Shown here piece by piece: positions 18,486 to 26,611 of a stretch of DNA of 64,000 nucleotides (position 1 is its first letter; every line of letters begins with the position of its first letter). This DNA is from Sphingobacterium olei (GTDB taxonomy: Bacteria > Bacteroidota > Bacteroidia > Sphingobacteriales > Sphingobacteriaceae), in the NCBI RefSeq assembly GCF_005048855.1, contig NZ_SUME01000002.1, forward strand, positions 124,001 to 188,000, read 5' to 3'. Below the pieces are notes generated by a model. The model searched no databases. It saw only the letters and a program-made list of their open reading frames with translations, and was not told where the DNA came from. Both the position numbers and the translations under genes were made by a program.

Positions 18486-18487
18486 AA

Positions 18488-18856
18488 TTATAAAACCTCC
18501 GGTGCTAGTGATACAATTTTCATGAACTGCTTCTCACGTAATTCTCTTGCAACTGGGCCAAAGATACGTGTTCCACGTGGTTCATCGTTGTTATTTAATA
18601 ATACTGCCGCGTTGTCATCGAAACGAATGTAAGAACCGTCTTTACGACGTATTTCTTTCTTCGTACGTACGACTACTGCTTTAGAAACTGATCCTTTTTT
18701 CACGTTTCCAGAAGGTAGAGCGCTCTTAACGGTAACAACAATTTTATCACCGATAGATGCATAACGCTTACGCGTACCGCCCAATACACGGATTACTAAA
18801 ACTTCTTTAGCTCCGCTATTGTCAGCCACATTTAGTCTTGATTCTTGTTGTACCAT
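18488..18856 (-). CDS. rplN: Ribosomal protein uL14
   Basis: A 122-residue large-subunit protein at the subunit interface. It starts [19 protein letters not shown] and shows the signature [19 protein letters not shown] and the ending [16 protein letters not shown]. It lies 1 bp after rpsQ. Confidence 0.98.
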   Translation of the reverse strand: MVQQESRLNVADNSGAKEVLVIRVLGGTRKRYASIGDKIVVTVKSALPSGNVKKGSVSKAVVVRTKKEIRRKDGSYIRFDDNAAVLLNNNDEPRGTRIFGPVARELREKQFMKIVSLAPEVL

Positions 18857-18857
18857 G

Positions 18858-19112
18858 TTATTTAGCTCTTTCTAAAATTTCAACTAATCTCCAGTTCTTT
18901 GTCTTACTCAGCGGACGCGTTTCCATGATTAATACCGTATCGCCGATACCGCAGGTATTAGTTTCGTCATGAGCTTTGAATTTAGTAGTTTTCTTTACGA
19001 ACTTACCATAGATAGGGTGCTTTACTTTACGTTCAACAGCTACTACAATGGATTTGTCCATTTTGTTGCTAACTACTAAGCCGATTCTTGTTTTTCTTAA
19101 TTTTCTTTCCAT
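18858..19112 (-). CDS. rpsQ: Ribosomal protein uS17
   Basis: An 84-residue OB-fold protein that binds 16S rRNA early in assembly. [20 protein letters not shown] is the N-terminal half and [18 protein letters not shown] the C-terminal signature. It follows rpmC after 13 bp. Confidence 0.97.
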   Translation of the reverse strand: MERKLRKTRIGLVVSNKMDKSIVVAVERKVKHPIYGKFVKKTTKFKAHDETNTCGIGDTVLIMETRPLSKTKNWRLVEILERAK

Positions 19113-19125
19113 TTCGACTTAATTT

Positions 19126-19344
19126 TTATGCCTCAGAGGCTGTTTCAGATTTTTCAGCATTCTTACGTTTCGTGATCTCAGTGGAGATACGAGCGATAGA
19201 CTTGCGAGCTGCTTTAAGAACGTTTGGATTCTCAATAGCAGAAACAGCATGTGCAAATTTCAATTTGTTAAGGGCAGTCTTCTCTTCTACAAGGCGAGCT
19301 GCTAAGTCCTCTTTTGATAATTCTACGATTTCTGAATTTTTCAT
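19126..19344 (-). CDS. rpmC: Ribosomal protein uL29
   Basis: A 72-residue (73 if the ATG at 19347 is used) helical protein beside the exit tunnel. KNSEIVELSKEDLAARLVEE opens it and KARKSIARIS-type text (here KAARKSIARISTEITKRK) marks the second helix. A serine/alanine/glutamate tail follows. I chose the second of two adjacent ATG codons because the family usually starts MKNSEI. The 155-bp spacer upstream carries a perfect 9-bp hairpin. Confidence 0.93.
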   Translation of the reverse strand: MKNSEIVELSKEDLAARLVEEKTALNKLKFAHAVSAIENPNVLKAARKSIARISTEITKRKNAEKSETASEA

Positions 19345-19447
19345 CATTTTCTAATTTTTGACTGATGGCAATGAAACGATCTCGACAAGTCGAATAGTTT
19401 CAGCTGGCTTCTCAGTTGTGTTGGGTTATCAATTCTGTTTATATAAT

Positions 19448-19472
19448 GCCTTACGGGTAACGGCCGTAAGGC
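19448..19472. other. Perfect 9-bp hairpin in the rplP-rpmC spacer
   Basis: GCCTTACGG (19448-19456) pairs with CCGTAAGGC (19464-19472) around a 7-nt loop. No T-run follows on either strand, so it is not an intrinsic terminator. It lies inside the operon, upstream of rpmC. Confidence 0.6.
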
Positions 19473-19502
19473 TTAAACTATTGACATTACCAAACTCTAT
19501 TA

Positions 19503-19925
19503 TTATGCTTCTACGTAATCTCTACGTATCACAAACTTAGTTTGAACCGGTAATTTTTGAGCGGCAAGGCGCAATGCTTCTTTAGCTACTTCTAAAGGCA
19601 CACCTTCTGCTTCAAATAACATACGGCCTGGGCGTACTACTGCCACCCAGTATTCAGGAGCACCTTTACCTTTACCCATACGTACCTCTGCAGGTTTTTT
19701 AGTAACGGGTTTATCAGGGAAGATACGGATCCATACTTGGCCTTCACGTTTCATAAAACGTGTCACGGCGATACGAGCTGCCTCGATCTGACGGCTAGTG
19801 ATCCATGCTTGCTCCAATGTTTTGATACCGAAAGAACCGAAAGCTAATTCCGCTCCACGAGAAGCGTTACCTTTCATACGGCCTTTCTGCATCTTTCTGA
19901 ACTTCGTTCTTTTTGGCTGTAACAT
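19503..19925 (-). CDS. rplP: Ribosomal protein uL16
   Basis: A 140-residue large-subunit protein near the A-site tRNA elbow. [19 protein letters not shown] opens it, and [19 protein letters not shown] with [13 protein letters not shown] is the classical signature. It follows rpsC after 53 bp. Confidence 0.98.
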   Translation of the reverse strand: MLQPKRTKFRKMQKGRMKGNASRGAELAFGSFGIKTLEQAWITSRQIEAARIAVTRFMKREGQVWIRIFPDKPVTKKPAEVRMGKGKGAPEYWVAVVRPGRMLFEAEGVPLEVAKEALRLAAQKLPVQTKFVIRRDYVEA

Positions 19926-19978
19926 GTTCGTATTTATTAATCTGTTATTACAGATATTTTAAAATCTAAATTATTTAA

Positions 19979-20773
19979 TTAACCTCTTTTTGCTCCACCA
20001 CGGTTACCACCACGATTGTTGTTGCTGTTGTTGTCACGACGACCGCCACGGTTTCCACCACGGTTGTCGCGGCGATCAGCACCACCTTCGTTACCACCAC
20101 GTGATTTTACGCCTGAAGTTTGGCCGATGTTTGGAGATAAGTCACGTTTACCGTAAACCTCACCTTTACAGATCCAAACTTTGACACCAATCTTACCGTA
20201 TGTAGTTAATGCTTCAGCTAAAGCGTAGTCGATATCAGCACGCAATGTGTGTAAAGGAGTTCTTCCTTCTTTGTACTGTTCGGTACGCGCCATTTCAGCA
20301 CCACCTAAACGGCCAGAACACATGATTTTGATACCTTCTGCACCCATACGCATCGTAGAAGCGATTGACGTTTTCATTGCACGACGGAATGAAATACGCG
20401 CCTCTAATTGCTTAGCAACACCTTCAGCTACTAATTTAGCATCAAGCTCAGGACGTTTGATCTCGAAAATATTGATTTGAACATCTTTCTTAGTCAATTT
20501 TTTCAATTCTTCTTTGATCTTGTCAACTTCCTGACCACCTTTACCGATAACGATACCTGGACGAGCTGTATGGATAGTAACTGTGATGCGTTTCAAAGTT
20601 CTTTCAATAACAACTTTTGCTACACCACCTTTAGCGATACGCACAGAAAGATACTTTCTGATTTTCTCATCTTCAACTAATTTATCGGAATAGTTTTTTC
20701 CTCCGAACCAATTAGAGTCCCATCCTTTGATGATCCCTAATCTGCTACCTATTGGATTTGCTTTTTGTCCCAT
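19979..20773 (-). CDS. rpsC: Ribosomal protein uS3 with Arg/Gly-rich tail
   Basis: A 264-residue protein at the mRNA entry tunnel. The N-terminal half contains the KH domain loop [16 protein letters not shown] (about residues 70-85), and the C-terminal S3 domain includes [20 protein letters not shown]. After about residue 220 comes a 40-residue tail of RGG, RRD and NNNRGG units ending GGAKRG. E. coli S3 has 233 residues and lacks this tail. Such RGG stretches usually bind RNA. Confidence 0.97.
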   Translation of the reverse strand: MGQKANPIGSRLGIIKGWDSNWFGGKNYSDKLVEDEKIRKYLSVRIAKGGVAKVVIERTLKRITVTIHTARPGIVIGKGGQEVDKIKEELKKLTKKDVQINIFEIKRPELDAKLVAEGVAKQLEARISFRRAMKTSIASTMRMGAEGIKIMCSGRLGGAEMARTEQYKEGRTPLHTLRADIDYALAEALTTYGKIGVKVWICKGEVYGKRDLSPNIGQTSGVKSRGGNEGGADRRDNRGGNRGGRRDNNSNNNRGGNRGGAKRG

Positions 20774-20784
20774 TCTATAATAAA

Positions 20785-21216
20785 TTAGTTGTTAACGTTA
20801 TTTAAACTATCTACTACCAACGTTACGTGGTTTGAACGCTTGCGAATTCTATATCCACGACCTTGTGGAGCCGGACGTAATCTTTTTAATTGACGGCCTC
20901 CGCCTACTGATACTTCTTTCACATACAAAGCAGAGTTCTCTAATGAAGTTCCTTCATTTTGAGTTTCCCAGTTTTTGATCGCTGATAATAATAATTTTTC
21001 AACACGACCAGCAGCTTCTTTACTTGAGTGCTTAAGAATGTATAAAGCATTTTCCACTTTTACGCCACGGATTAGATCCACTACTAAACGCATCTTGCGA
21101 GGTGAAGTAGGGCAGTTCAATAACTTGGCAGTAGAAGCTCCTCCTACTTGAGCTTTTTCCTGCTCTTTGCGCTGTCTAATTAAGACAGATTTTTTGAGTT
21201 TTTTTGTTGCTTCCAT
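20785..21216 (-). CDS. rplV: Ribosomal protein uL22
   Basis: A 143-residue protein whose beta-hairpin lines the peptide exit tunnel. [20 protein letters not shown] starts the fold and [20 protein letters not shown] is the tunnel hairpin. There is a basic N-terminal extension of about 28 residues before the usual start of homology. Six bp separate it from rpsS. Confidence 0.96.
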   Translation of the reverse strand: MEATKKLKKSVLIRQRKEQEKAQVGGASTAKLLNCPTSPRKMRLVVDLIRGVKVENALYILKHSSKEAAGRVEKLLLSAIKNWETQNEGTSLENSALYVKEVSVGGGRQLKRLRPAPQGRGYRIRKRSNHVTLVVDSLNNVNN

Positions 21217-21222
21217 TACCTA

Positions 21223-21489
21223 TTATTTTTTCTTTTCTGCGTGGCCTCTGAATGTACGCGTAGGCGCGAATTCTCCAAGCTTGTGACCTACCATATTCTC
21301 TGTTACATAAACTGGAATAAATTTATTCCCGTTGTGCACTGCGAAGGTATGGCCAACAAAATCAGGGGAAATCATAGATCTGCGAGACCATGTTTTGATA
21401 ACTGACTTTTTGTTAGTTTCATTCATAGAAAGAACTTTTCTCTCTAAGTTGTGATCGATATAAGGACCTTTTTTAATTGAACGAGCCAT
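21223..21489 (-). CDS. rpsS: Ribosomal protein uS19
   Basis: An 88-residue small-subunit head protein. It starts [19 protein letters not shown] and shows the signature [17 protein letters not shown]. Its ATG overlaps the rplB stop by one base. Confidence 0.98.
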   Translation of the reverse strand: MARSIKKGPYIDHNLERKVLSMNETNKKSVIKTWSRRSMISPDFVGHTFAVHNGNKFIPVYVTENMVGHKLGEFAPTRTFRGHAEKKK

Positions 21490-22313
21490 TATTTTTTCCT
21501 TCTCTCAATGATGTAACGATTTGATATTTTCTTCTTCGAACGTGTCTTGAAGCCTTTAGCTAACACACCTGTACGTGAACGAGGGTGACCTCCTGAAGTA
21601 CGACCTTCACCACCTCCCATAGGGTGATCTACCGGGTTCATAGCTACACCACGTACGCGAGGGCGACGACCTAACCAACGTTTACGACCTGCTTTACCTA
21701 ATACTTGATTAGATTTTTCCGCATTCGATACGGAACCGATAGTCGCAACACATGTCAATAAGATCATGCGTGTCTCACTTGAAGGCAATTTAATGATAGC
21801 ATACTTACCATCACGTGCTGACAATTGTGCATATGTACCAGCTGACCGTGCTATTGAGCCTCCTTGACCTGGGTTCAATTCAATATTATGAATAATAGAA
21901 CCTAGCGGAATATTTGCTAATGGTAATGTATTACCTACTTCTGGGGCTACTTTATCACCTGCTACAACAGTTTGACCTACTACAAGGCCAGTTGGAGCAA
22001 TAATGTAACGTTTCTCACCATCTGCATAATGCAATAACGCAATACGTGCAGTGCGGTTTGGATCGTATTCGATCGTTGCTACTGTTGCGGGGATATCTTT
22101 TTTATCGCGTTTGAAATCTATCAATCGGTATGATTTTTTATGTCCCCCACCGAGATAACGCATAGTCATTTTACCGGAGTTATTACGACCGCCTGATTTC
22201 TTGATTTTTACTACCAACGACTTTTCAGGAACGTTAGTTGTAACATCAGAGTAGTCTGCACCTACTCTGAAACGAGTACCAGGGGTTACCGGTTTGAATC
22301 TTTTAACTGCCAT
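21489..22313 (-). CDS. rplB: Ribosomal protein uL2
   Basis: A 274-residue protein needed for subunit joining and peptidyl-transferase activity. [19 protein letters not shown] opens the conserved region, and the C-terminal signature [18 protein letters not shown] carries the histidine implicated in peptidyl transfer. It lies 5 bp after rplW. Confidence 0.98.
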   Translation of the reverse strand: MAVKRFKPVTPGTRFRVGADYSDVTTNVPEKSLVVKIKKSGGRNNSGKMTMRYLGGGHKKSYRLIDFKRDKKDIPATVATIEYDPNRTARIALLHYADGEKRYIIAPTGLVVGQTVVAGDKVAPEVGNTLPLANIPLGSIIHNIELNPGQGGSIARSAGTYAQLSARDGKYAIIKLPSSETRMILLTCVATIGSVSNAEKSNQVLGKAGRKRWLGRRPRVRGVAMNPVDHPMGGGEGRTSGGHPRSRTGVLAKGFKTRSKKKISNRYIIERRKK

Positions 22314-22318
22314 TTTAT

Positions 22319-22609
22319 TTATATAACACTGTAAAAGTCAATAGTTTCACCATCTTTAATTGTAATGACGGCCTTTTTATATTTAGGAGCTCTTCCAGAT
22401 ACAAAGCCTGCTTTCGTGTAGCGGCTCTTTGCTTTACCTGCAACTACTGCTGTATTCACTGCTAATACTGTAACACCGAACATTTCTTCAATAGCTGATT
22501 TAATCTGAATTTTGTTTGCTCTATGATCCACTTTGAAAGCATAACGGTTTAATTTCTCCGTCAATATTGAAGCTTTCTCAGTTAAGATAGGTTTTTTAAT
22601 AATTTCCAT
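22319..22609 (-). CDS. rplW: Ribosomal protein uL23
   Basis: A 96-residue protein at the tunnel exit, docking site for trigger factor and [23 protein letters not shown] at the N-terminus and [19 protein letters not shown] are typical. It starts 1 bp after rplD ends. Confidence 0.97.
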   Translation of the reverse strand: MEIIKKPILTEKASILTEKLNRYAFKVDHRANKIQIKSAIEEMFGVTVLAVNTAVVAGKAKSRYTKAGFVSGRAPKYKKAVITIKDGETIDFYSVI

Positions 22610-22610
22610 A

Positions 22611-23240
22611 TTACTTAGCTAATGCTTCCTCCAAAGTTTTAACAGAATCTGCAGTCAACAATAATTTAGTAGCATTTAATACATCATATGTATTTAAATC
22701 TGATGCTACAATAACTTTTGCTTTCTTCAAGTTTCTGCTTGATAAATAAACATTGTTATCATACGCTGGCAAAACCAATAAAGTTTTTTCGTCAGCGATG
22801 TTCAACGCGCTTATCAAAGACACATAGTTTTTTGTTTTGATCGTATCGAAGCTTACTGCATCCAATACCACAATGTTACTTTCTTGTGCTTTGTAACTTA
22901 ACGCTGATTTACGTGCTAATTGCTTTAATTTTTTATTCAATTTGAAGCTGTAGTCACGAGGCTGTGGACCAAATACCCGGCCACCACCATTAAACAATGG
23001 AGATTTGATAGAACCCGCACGAGCACCACCTGTACCTTTTTGTTTGTGTAATTTACGAGTAGAACCCGCGATTTCATTACGTTGTTTCGATTTGTGAGTT
23101 CCTTGGCGTTGATTCGCTAAGTATTGTTTCACATCTAAATAGATCGCATGGTCGTTTGGCTTTACGCCGAATACTGACTCAGGCAGTTGCACCTTGGCAC
23201 CTGTTTCTTTACCTGATAAATTTAATACTTTAACTTCCAT
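22611..23240 (-). CDS. rplD: Ribosomal protein uL4
   Basis: A 209-residue protein whose loop reaches the exit tunnel constriction. The loop is visible as [19 protein letters not shown] with [15 protein letters not shown]. In E. coli L4 also represses its operon; here it is the second gene after the promoter, so a leader-binding role is possible but not shown. It starts 5 bp after rplC. Confidence 0.97.
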   Translation of the reverse strand: MEVKVLNLSGKETGAKVQLPESVFGVKPNDHAIYLDVKQYLANQRQGTHKSKQRNEIAGSTRKLHKQKGTGGARAGSIKSPLFNGGGRVFGPQPRDYSFKLNKKLKQLARKSALSYKAQESNIVVLDAVSFDTIKTKNYVSLISALNIADEKTLLVLPAYDNNVYLSSRNLKKAKVIVASDLNTYDVLNATKLLLTADSVKTLEEALAK

Positions 23241-23245
23241 CTCTA

Positions 23246-23863
23246 CTATTTGTCTACGATTACATAAGAACCTTTAGCTCCTGGAATGGAACCACTAACA
23301 ACGATTAGGTTTTGATCTGCATAAACTTTCAATACTTGTAAGTTTTGAACTTTTACCCTGTCACCACCTGTACGACCTGCCATGCGCATTCCTTTGAATA
23401 CACGTGAAGGCCAAGAAGAAGCACCTAATGAACCTGGAGCACGTAGTCTGTTATGCTGACCGTGAGTCGCACCACCTACACCACCAAATCCGTGACGCTT
23501 CATTACACCTTGGAAACCTTTACCTTTAGAAGTACCGACTACATCTACGTACTCGCCTTCTGCAAAAAGTGTTACATCCACGATGTCTCCTAGTTGTTTC
23601 TCATCTTCAAAAGTTTTGAATTCAACTAGTTTACGCTTAGGAGTCACTCCTGCTTTTGCGAAGTGTCCTTTCAAAGGCGCTGTCGTGTTCTTTTCTTTGG
23701 CATCATCATAGCCTAATTGAACAGCGGAATAGCCATCCTTTTCTTCCGTACGTATCTGCGTAACCACGCACGGCCCAGCCTCAATTACTGTACAAGGGAT
23801 ATTCTTACCCTCTGCGTTGTACAGGCTGGTCATTCCTACTTTTTTACCAATAATTCCTGACAT
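23246..23863 (-). CDS. rplC: Ribosomal protein uL3
   Basis: A 205-residue large-subunit assembly initiator. The start is the ATG at 23863, giving [15 protein letters not shown]; the frame is open upstream to 23914 but that extension runs into the leader. The C-terminal signature is [17 protein letters not shown] followed by [11 protein letters not shown]. It is the first gene of the operon; rpsJ, commonly found just upstream, is absent from this window. Confidence 0.97.
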   Translation of the reverse strand: MSGIIGKKVGMTSLYNAEGKNIPCTVIEAGPCVVTQIRTEEKDGYSAVQLGYDDAKEKNTTAPLKGHFAKAGVTPKRKLVEFKTFEDEKQLGDIVDVTLFAEGEYVDVVGTSKGKGFQGVMKRHGFGGVGGATHGQHNRLRAPGSLGASSWPSRVFKGMRMAGRTGGDRVKVQNLQVLKVYADQNLIVVSGSIPGAKGSYVIVDK

Positions 23864-23891
23864 GTTATAAAATAAATTAATTAAAGTCCAT

Positions 23892-23909
23892 CGAAGCAGT
23901 AGGGCTTCG
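23892..23909 (-). promoter_or_regulatory. Hairpin in the rplC mRNA leader
   Basis: CGAAGC (23892-23897) and GCTTCG (23904-23909) form a 6-bp stem with a 6-nt loop, between the predicted transcription start and the rplC ATG. Its position suits feedback control by a ribosomal protein, though no known binding motif is recognised. Confidence 0.35.
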
Positions 23910-23940
23910 CTCAAGACACACTATCCCCATTAAGGGACTG

Positions 23941-23971
23941 CAAAAGTACAAACATTTTTATAACTATCAAA
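23941..23971 (-). promoter_or_regulatory. Bacteroidota-type promoter of the ribosomal protein operon
   Basis: On the minus strand TTTG (23968-23971) is followed after exactly 19 bp by TACTTTTG (23941-23948), a perfect match to the -33 TTTG / -7 TAnnTTTG consensus. The predicted start lies about 70 nt before the rplC ATG. Confidence 0.88.
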
Positions 23972-24256
23972 TAATTAGTGAATTATTTTTTTATTTTATA
24001 TCCATATACCATACAGCAGCAGATAAGATAATAATAAATTTAAACAAGCTGTATTCCGCCGGTGTATTTCCACATTTCAAAAACCGACACTTTATCTATT
24101 TCGATATGTCAATATGAAACAATGGTGATTTTATTTTTTGTGAAACTTAAATGACAAACAAATTTCACACAGGTATAATGTAGTTATTATGTAGGTATAC
24201 CATAGCTTGTAGATATACATTTTATATACATAAAACTTACATTATTTATTCATTAT
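23972..24256. other. AT-rich intergenic region between two divergent genes
   Basis: Together with the rplC leader and promoter this gene-free stretch is 393 bp. Beyond the promoter at 23941-23971 I see only AT-rich sequence, no RNA gene and no clear promoter for the plus-strand gene at 24257. Confidence 0.6.
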
Positions 24257-24721
24257 ATGTGTATATCCTCTATTTCCATTTTAGAATTTCTTACATTTAG
24301 CTTAACCAAAAAAAAAGGCGATATCAAACTAGAAGGTAATATAGGTAACCTCAATTTTCACAAAACAGACGACCAATATCGGGTAAGGCAAAAGGTCGGT
24401 AAGAAGAATAAAAATGAAATTAACAACATAGCCGAGCGCTCTAAAGAAAACGCATCGGAATTTGGTCACGCCGCCTCCTTTGCCAAAGAAATCCGCTCAG
24501 CCTTAAAAGTTACTATGAAAGACCATTATGAACTATTTTACGAACCCTCCCATATAACCCGGCTTAACAAGCGACTACATCTCATTTTGAAAGCAGACGA
24601 GGAAAACGAGCGTGGAAAACGACTTGTCAGCCCAGTTAACCTTAAACTTCTAAAAAATTTTAGTCTTAATATCCATTCTCCCTTTAAAGATGTTTTCCTA
24701 TCGCCGATTGAAATCAACTAA
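24257..24721 (+). CDS. Bacteroidota hypothetical protein, possibly decayed at both ends
   Basis: The 154-residue product contains KKKGDIKLEGNIGNLNFHKT followed by ERSKENASEFGHAASFAKE and KRLHLILKADEENERGKRL. This resembles a family of function-unknown proteins of about 200 residues common in Sphingobacteria, which as I recall start with M-A-K-K near this first motif. Here the codon at the expected start is TTA (LTKKKG), so the ATG at 24257 gives an atypical 17-residue hydrophobic lead-in. The C-terminus also stops some 50 residues early. It stands alone, divergent from rplC. Either an upstream start is used or the gene is degenerating. Confidence 0.55.
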   Translation: MCISSISILEFLTFSLTKKKGDIKLEGNIGNLNFHKTDDQYRVRQKVGKKNKNEINNIAERSKENASEFGHAASFAKEIRSALKVTMKDHYELFYEPSHITRLNKRLHLILKADEENERGKRLVSPVNLKLLKNFSLNIHSPFKDVFLSPIEIN

Positions 24722-24771
24722 CGTTGAAGGGTTCCCTGTGCCACAGCTTACTCCCAACAGAAACTGCCTAG

Positions 24772-24802
24772 ACTTCCTAGAAATTTTTCATGACTAGGAA
24801 GT
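24772..24802. terminator. Weak hairpin after the hypothetical gene
   Basis: ACTTCCTAG (24772-24780) pairs with CTAGGAAGT (24794-24802) around a 13-nt loop, followed by a moderately T-rich stretch. It may end the plus-strand transcript, but the T-run is poor. Confidence 0.4.
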
Positions 24803-24813
24803 TATTCCTTTCA

Positions 24814-24845
24814 ACAAAAAAGGCCGATCACTACGATCGGCCTTT
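24814..24845 (-). terminator. Intrinsic terminator after the CoA-binding protein gene
   Basis: AAAGGCCGATC (24819-24829) pairs perfectly with GATCGGCCTTT (24835-24845) around a 5-nt loop, with a T-run downstream on the minus strand. It lies 18 bp after the stop at 24863. Confidence 0.88.
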
Positions 24846-24862
24846 AAGAATGTTTTCTATTT

Positions 24863-25222
24863 CTAAAACTGTCCGGTGTTCAACATAACCAGGGTACAGC
24901 CTTCTATTGTTGCAATGCCCACTTCTTCCAATTTTCGCTGTAAATCCGGATTTTCGGAGCCTGGGTTAAAGATGACACGTTTTGGATTGGTTTGTAAAAT
25001 ATAGTCGTAATAAGGAGCTTGATTTTGAGGACCTACGTACATCGTAATGGTATCGATATCCGTATGGATAGTCTCTGCAGGTTCTATCGCAACACCTGCC
25101 ACTTCGCCTACCTTACGCCCCACATTGACTATAGAATGTCCTTTGCGCACCAATTTATTCGCTACCAAATAAGAGTACCGAGTAGTATTAGTAGTTGCGC
25201 CTAAAATCAAAGTTTTTTTCAT
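24863..25222 (-). CDS. CoA-binding domain protein (YccU type)
   Basis: A 119-residue single Rossmann-like CoA-binding domain. TLILGATTNTTRYSYLVANK is the nucleotide-binding N-terminus; VGRKVGEVAGVAI and PKRVIFNPGSENPDLQRKLE are characteristic of the stand-alone family. The cysteine of IEGCTLVML near the end is conserved. Members are thought to bind CoA or acyl-CoA, but the cellular role is unknown. It is monocistronic with its own terminator. Confidence 0.88.
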   Translation of the reverse strand: MKKTLILGATTNTTRYSYLVANKLVRKGHSIVNVGRKVGEVAGVAIEPAETIHTDIDTITMYVGPQNQAPYYDYILQTNPKRVIFNPGSENPDLQRKLEEVGIATIEGCTLVMLNTGQF

Positions 25223-25316
25223 CTATTTATTTTTTAACGGTTGATGAGCGCTCAATGTAAATAATAATTGCCTTATGTATCAAATACTATTTACATCTTG
25301 GTTTCATATTATATAA

Positions 25317-26504
25317 TTAATTAACAACAAAATCTCCATTTGCATTATAAGCATTTTGTCTCAAAATAGGCATTTCTAAGATTTTATACAAGTCATCCAA
25401 TTGATTTAAGCTACTATTAACAAAATTTGACAAAAGAACAATTGTGATATCATTTTTTAAATCCCGGACATAGAGATTTTTAAACCCATGCCACCAACCG
25501 GTATGATAAACGATTTGTCCGTTTGCCGGTGTAAATGTACGCCAGCCATATCCATAACTAAAGACACCTTTTTTTGCATCACTTCGCGGAACGTATGCAG
25601 AATCCAAAACTGATTTGTCCAACAACCTCCCTTCACGTAGGGCGATATCCAACAAGTACATATCTTGTATAGTGCTATAAGTTCCTTTATCGCCTACGGG
25701 TCCGTCCAAATAGTCTTGAACCACCGAGCGCCGCCATGTACGATCATGCCCTATTACATTAGTTGGAATTTTTTCATAGACCGCTTTGGACAAAACTGCA
25801 GTATTTTTCATTCCCGCTGGTTTAAAAACATGTTCCATCATGTAAACACCAAAATCAAGTCCCGAGACCTTCTCCACTATCCCGGCTAGAAGCATGTAAT
25901 TGGAATTATTGTAATGGAATCTTCCGTCGGGCGCACCATATCGATTAGGTTTATGCTCGATCAGCAAATTGATAGCATCCAAATTGCTCATTCCCTTCTT
26001 CCGATCAGGCCATAATTTCTCTACAAAATACACATAATTAGGTAAGCCTGAACGATGTGTCAACAATTGCCTAACCGTTACACCTTCAAAGGGGAAACCG
26101 GGGAAAAATTCACTTACCTGCTGCTCCAGTTTAACCTTTCCTTTTTCTACCAACTGTAAAACAGCAAGGGCTGTCATGGGTTTAGAAACAGAGGCAAGTT
26201 CAAATTTAGAATCAATTTTCAGGCTATCTCTATGCAGATAATCAGCCCATCCAAACGAATTCTGATAAATGATTTTACCCTTTTTGGCCACGAGCACATT
26301 TCCATTGAAGCCAGATTTCTTATGTAATTTCAACATAAATTCATCAATCTGCCTATTGGCTTCAGCCGGATCATACACTAAAGCTATACTATCAAGTTCT
26401 GCTTGCTTCTGCACGACTTCCGCCTGTTTTTTTTCGGTACTTGAACAACCAGACAACCCAATAAAAGAAAGAATAAAAATGAACTGAAGTAATGTAAATC
26501 TCAC
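25317..26504 (-). CDS. Serine hydrolase lipoprotein, class C beta-lactamase fold
   Basis: A 395-residue member of the beta-lactamase/DD-peptidase family. FELASVSKPMTALAVLQL holds the SxxK catalytic serine and lysine, FHYNNSNYMLLAGIVE the YxN motif, and IVYHTGWWHGF the third (HTG) motif. The N-terminus has a lipoprotein signal with lipobox LSGC, so it should be anchored in the outer or inner membrane. The frame extends up to a GTG at 26570, but that codon lies inside the terminator stem of pdhC, so I start at the GTG at 26504, which gives a normal signal peptide (RFTLLQFIFILSFIGLSGC). The substrate is unknown. Confidence 0.85.
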   Translation of the reverse strand: MRFTLLQFIFILSFIGLSGCSSTEKKQAEVVQKQAELDSIALVYDPAEANRQIDEFMLKLHKKSGFNGNVLVAKKGKIIYQNSFGWADYLHRDSLKIDSKFELASVSKPMTALAVLQLVEKGKVKLEQQVSEFFPGFPFEGVTVRQLLTHRSGLPNYVYFVEKLWPDRKKGMSNLDAINLLIEHKPNRYGAPDGRFHYNNSNYMLLAGIVEKVSGLDFGVYMMEHVFKPAGMKNTAVLSKAVYEKIPTNVIGHDRTWRRSVVQDYLDGPVGDKGTYSTIQDMYLLDIALREGRLLDKSVLDSAYVPRSDAKKGVFSYGYGWRTFTPANGQIVYHTGWWHGFKNLYVRDLKNDITIVLLSNFVNSSLNQLDDLYKILEMPILRQNAYNANGDFVVN

Positions 26505-26554
26505 TAATAAAAATATTTTTCGATAATTATCAAGTCGTATGTTTACGACAACAA

Positions 26555-26588
26555 CTAAAAAAGAAGCCACTTTATTATCTAAAGTGGC
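26555..26588 (-). terminator. Intrinsic terminator of the pdhA-pdhC operon
   Basis: GCCACTTTA (26566-26574) and TAAAGTGGC (26580-26588) form a 9-bp stem with a 5-nt loop; on the minus strand a T-rich run follows. It begins 23 bp after the pdhC stop. Confidence 0.85.
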
Positions 26589-26611
26589 CCCGTATTTTGA
26601 CTAAAATTCGA

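Noticed and set aside
19979..20110. Repetitive DNA in the rpsC 3' end as a possible CRISPR or satellite
   Set aside because: Irregular codon repeats encoding RGG units within one open frame; no spacer structure.
23864..23914. Upstream extension of rplC
   Set aside because: It would translate the leader hairpin; L3 proteins start at [11 protein letters not shown].
26505..26570. Longer N-terminus of the serine hydrolase from GTG at 26570
   Set aside because: The start would lie inside the terminator stem of pdhC and bury the lipoprotein signal behind 22 extra residues.
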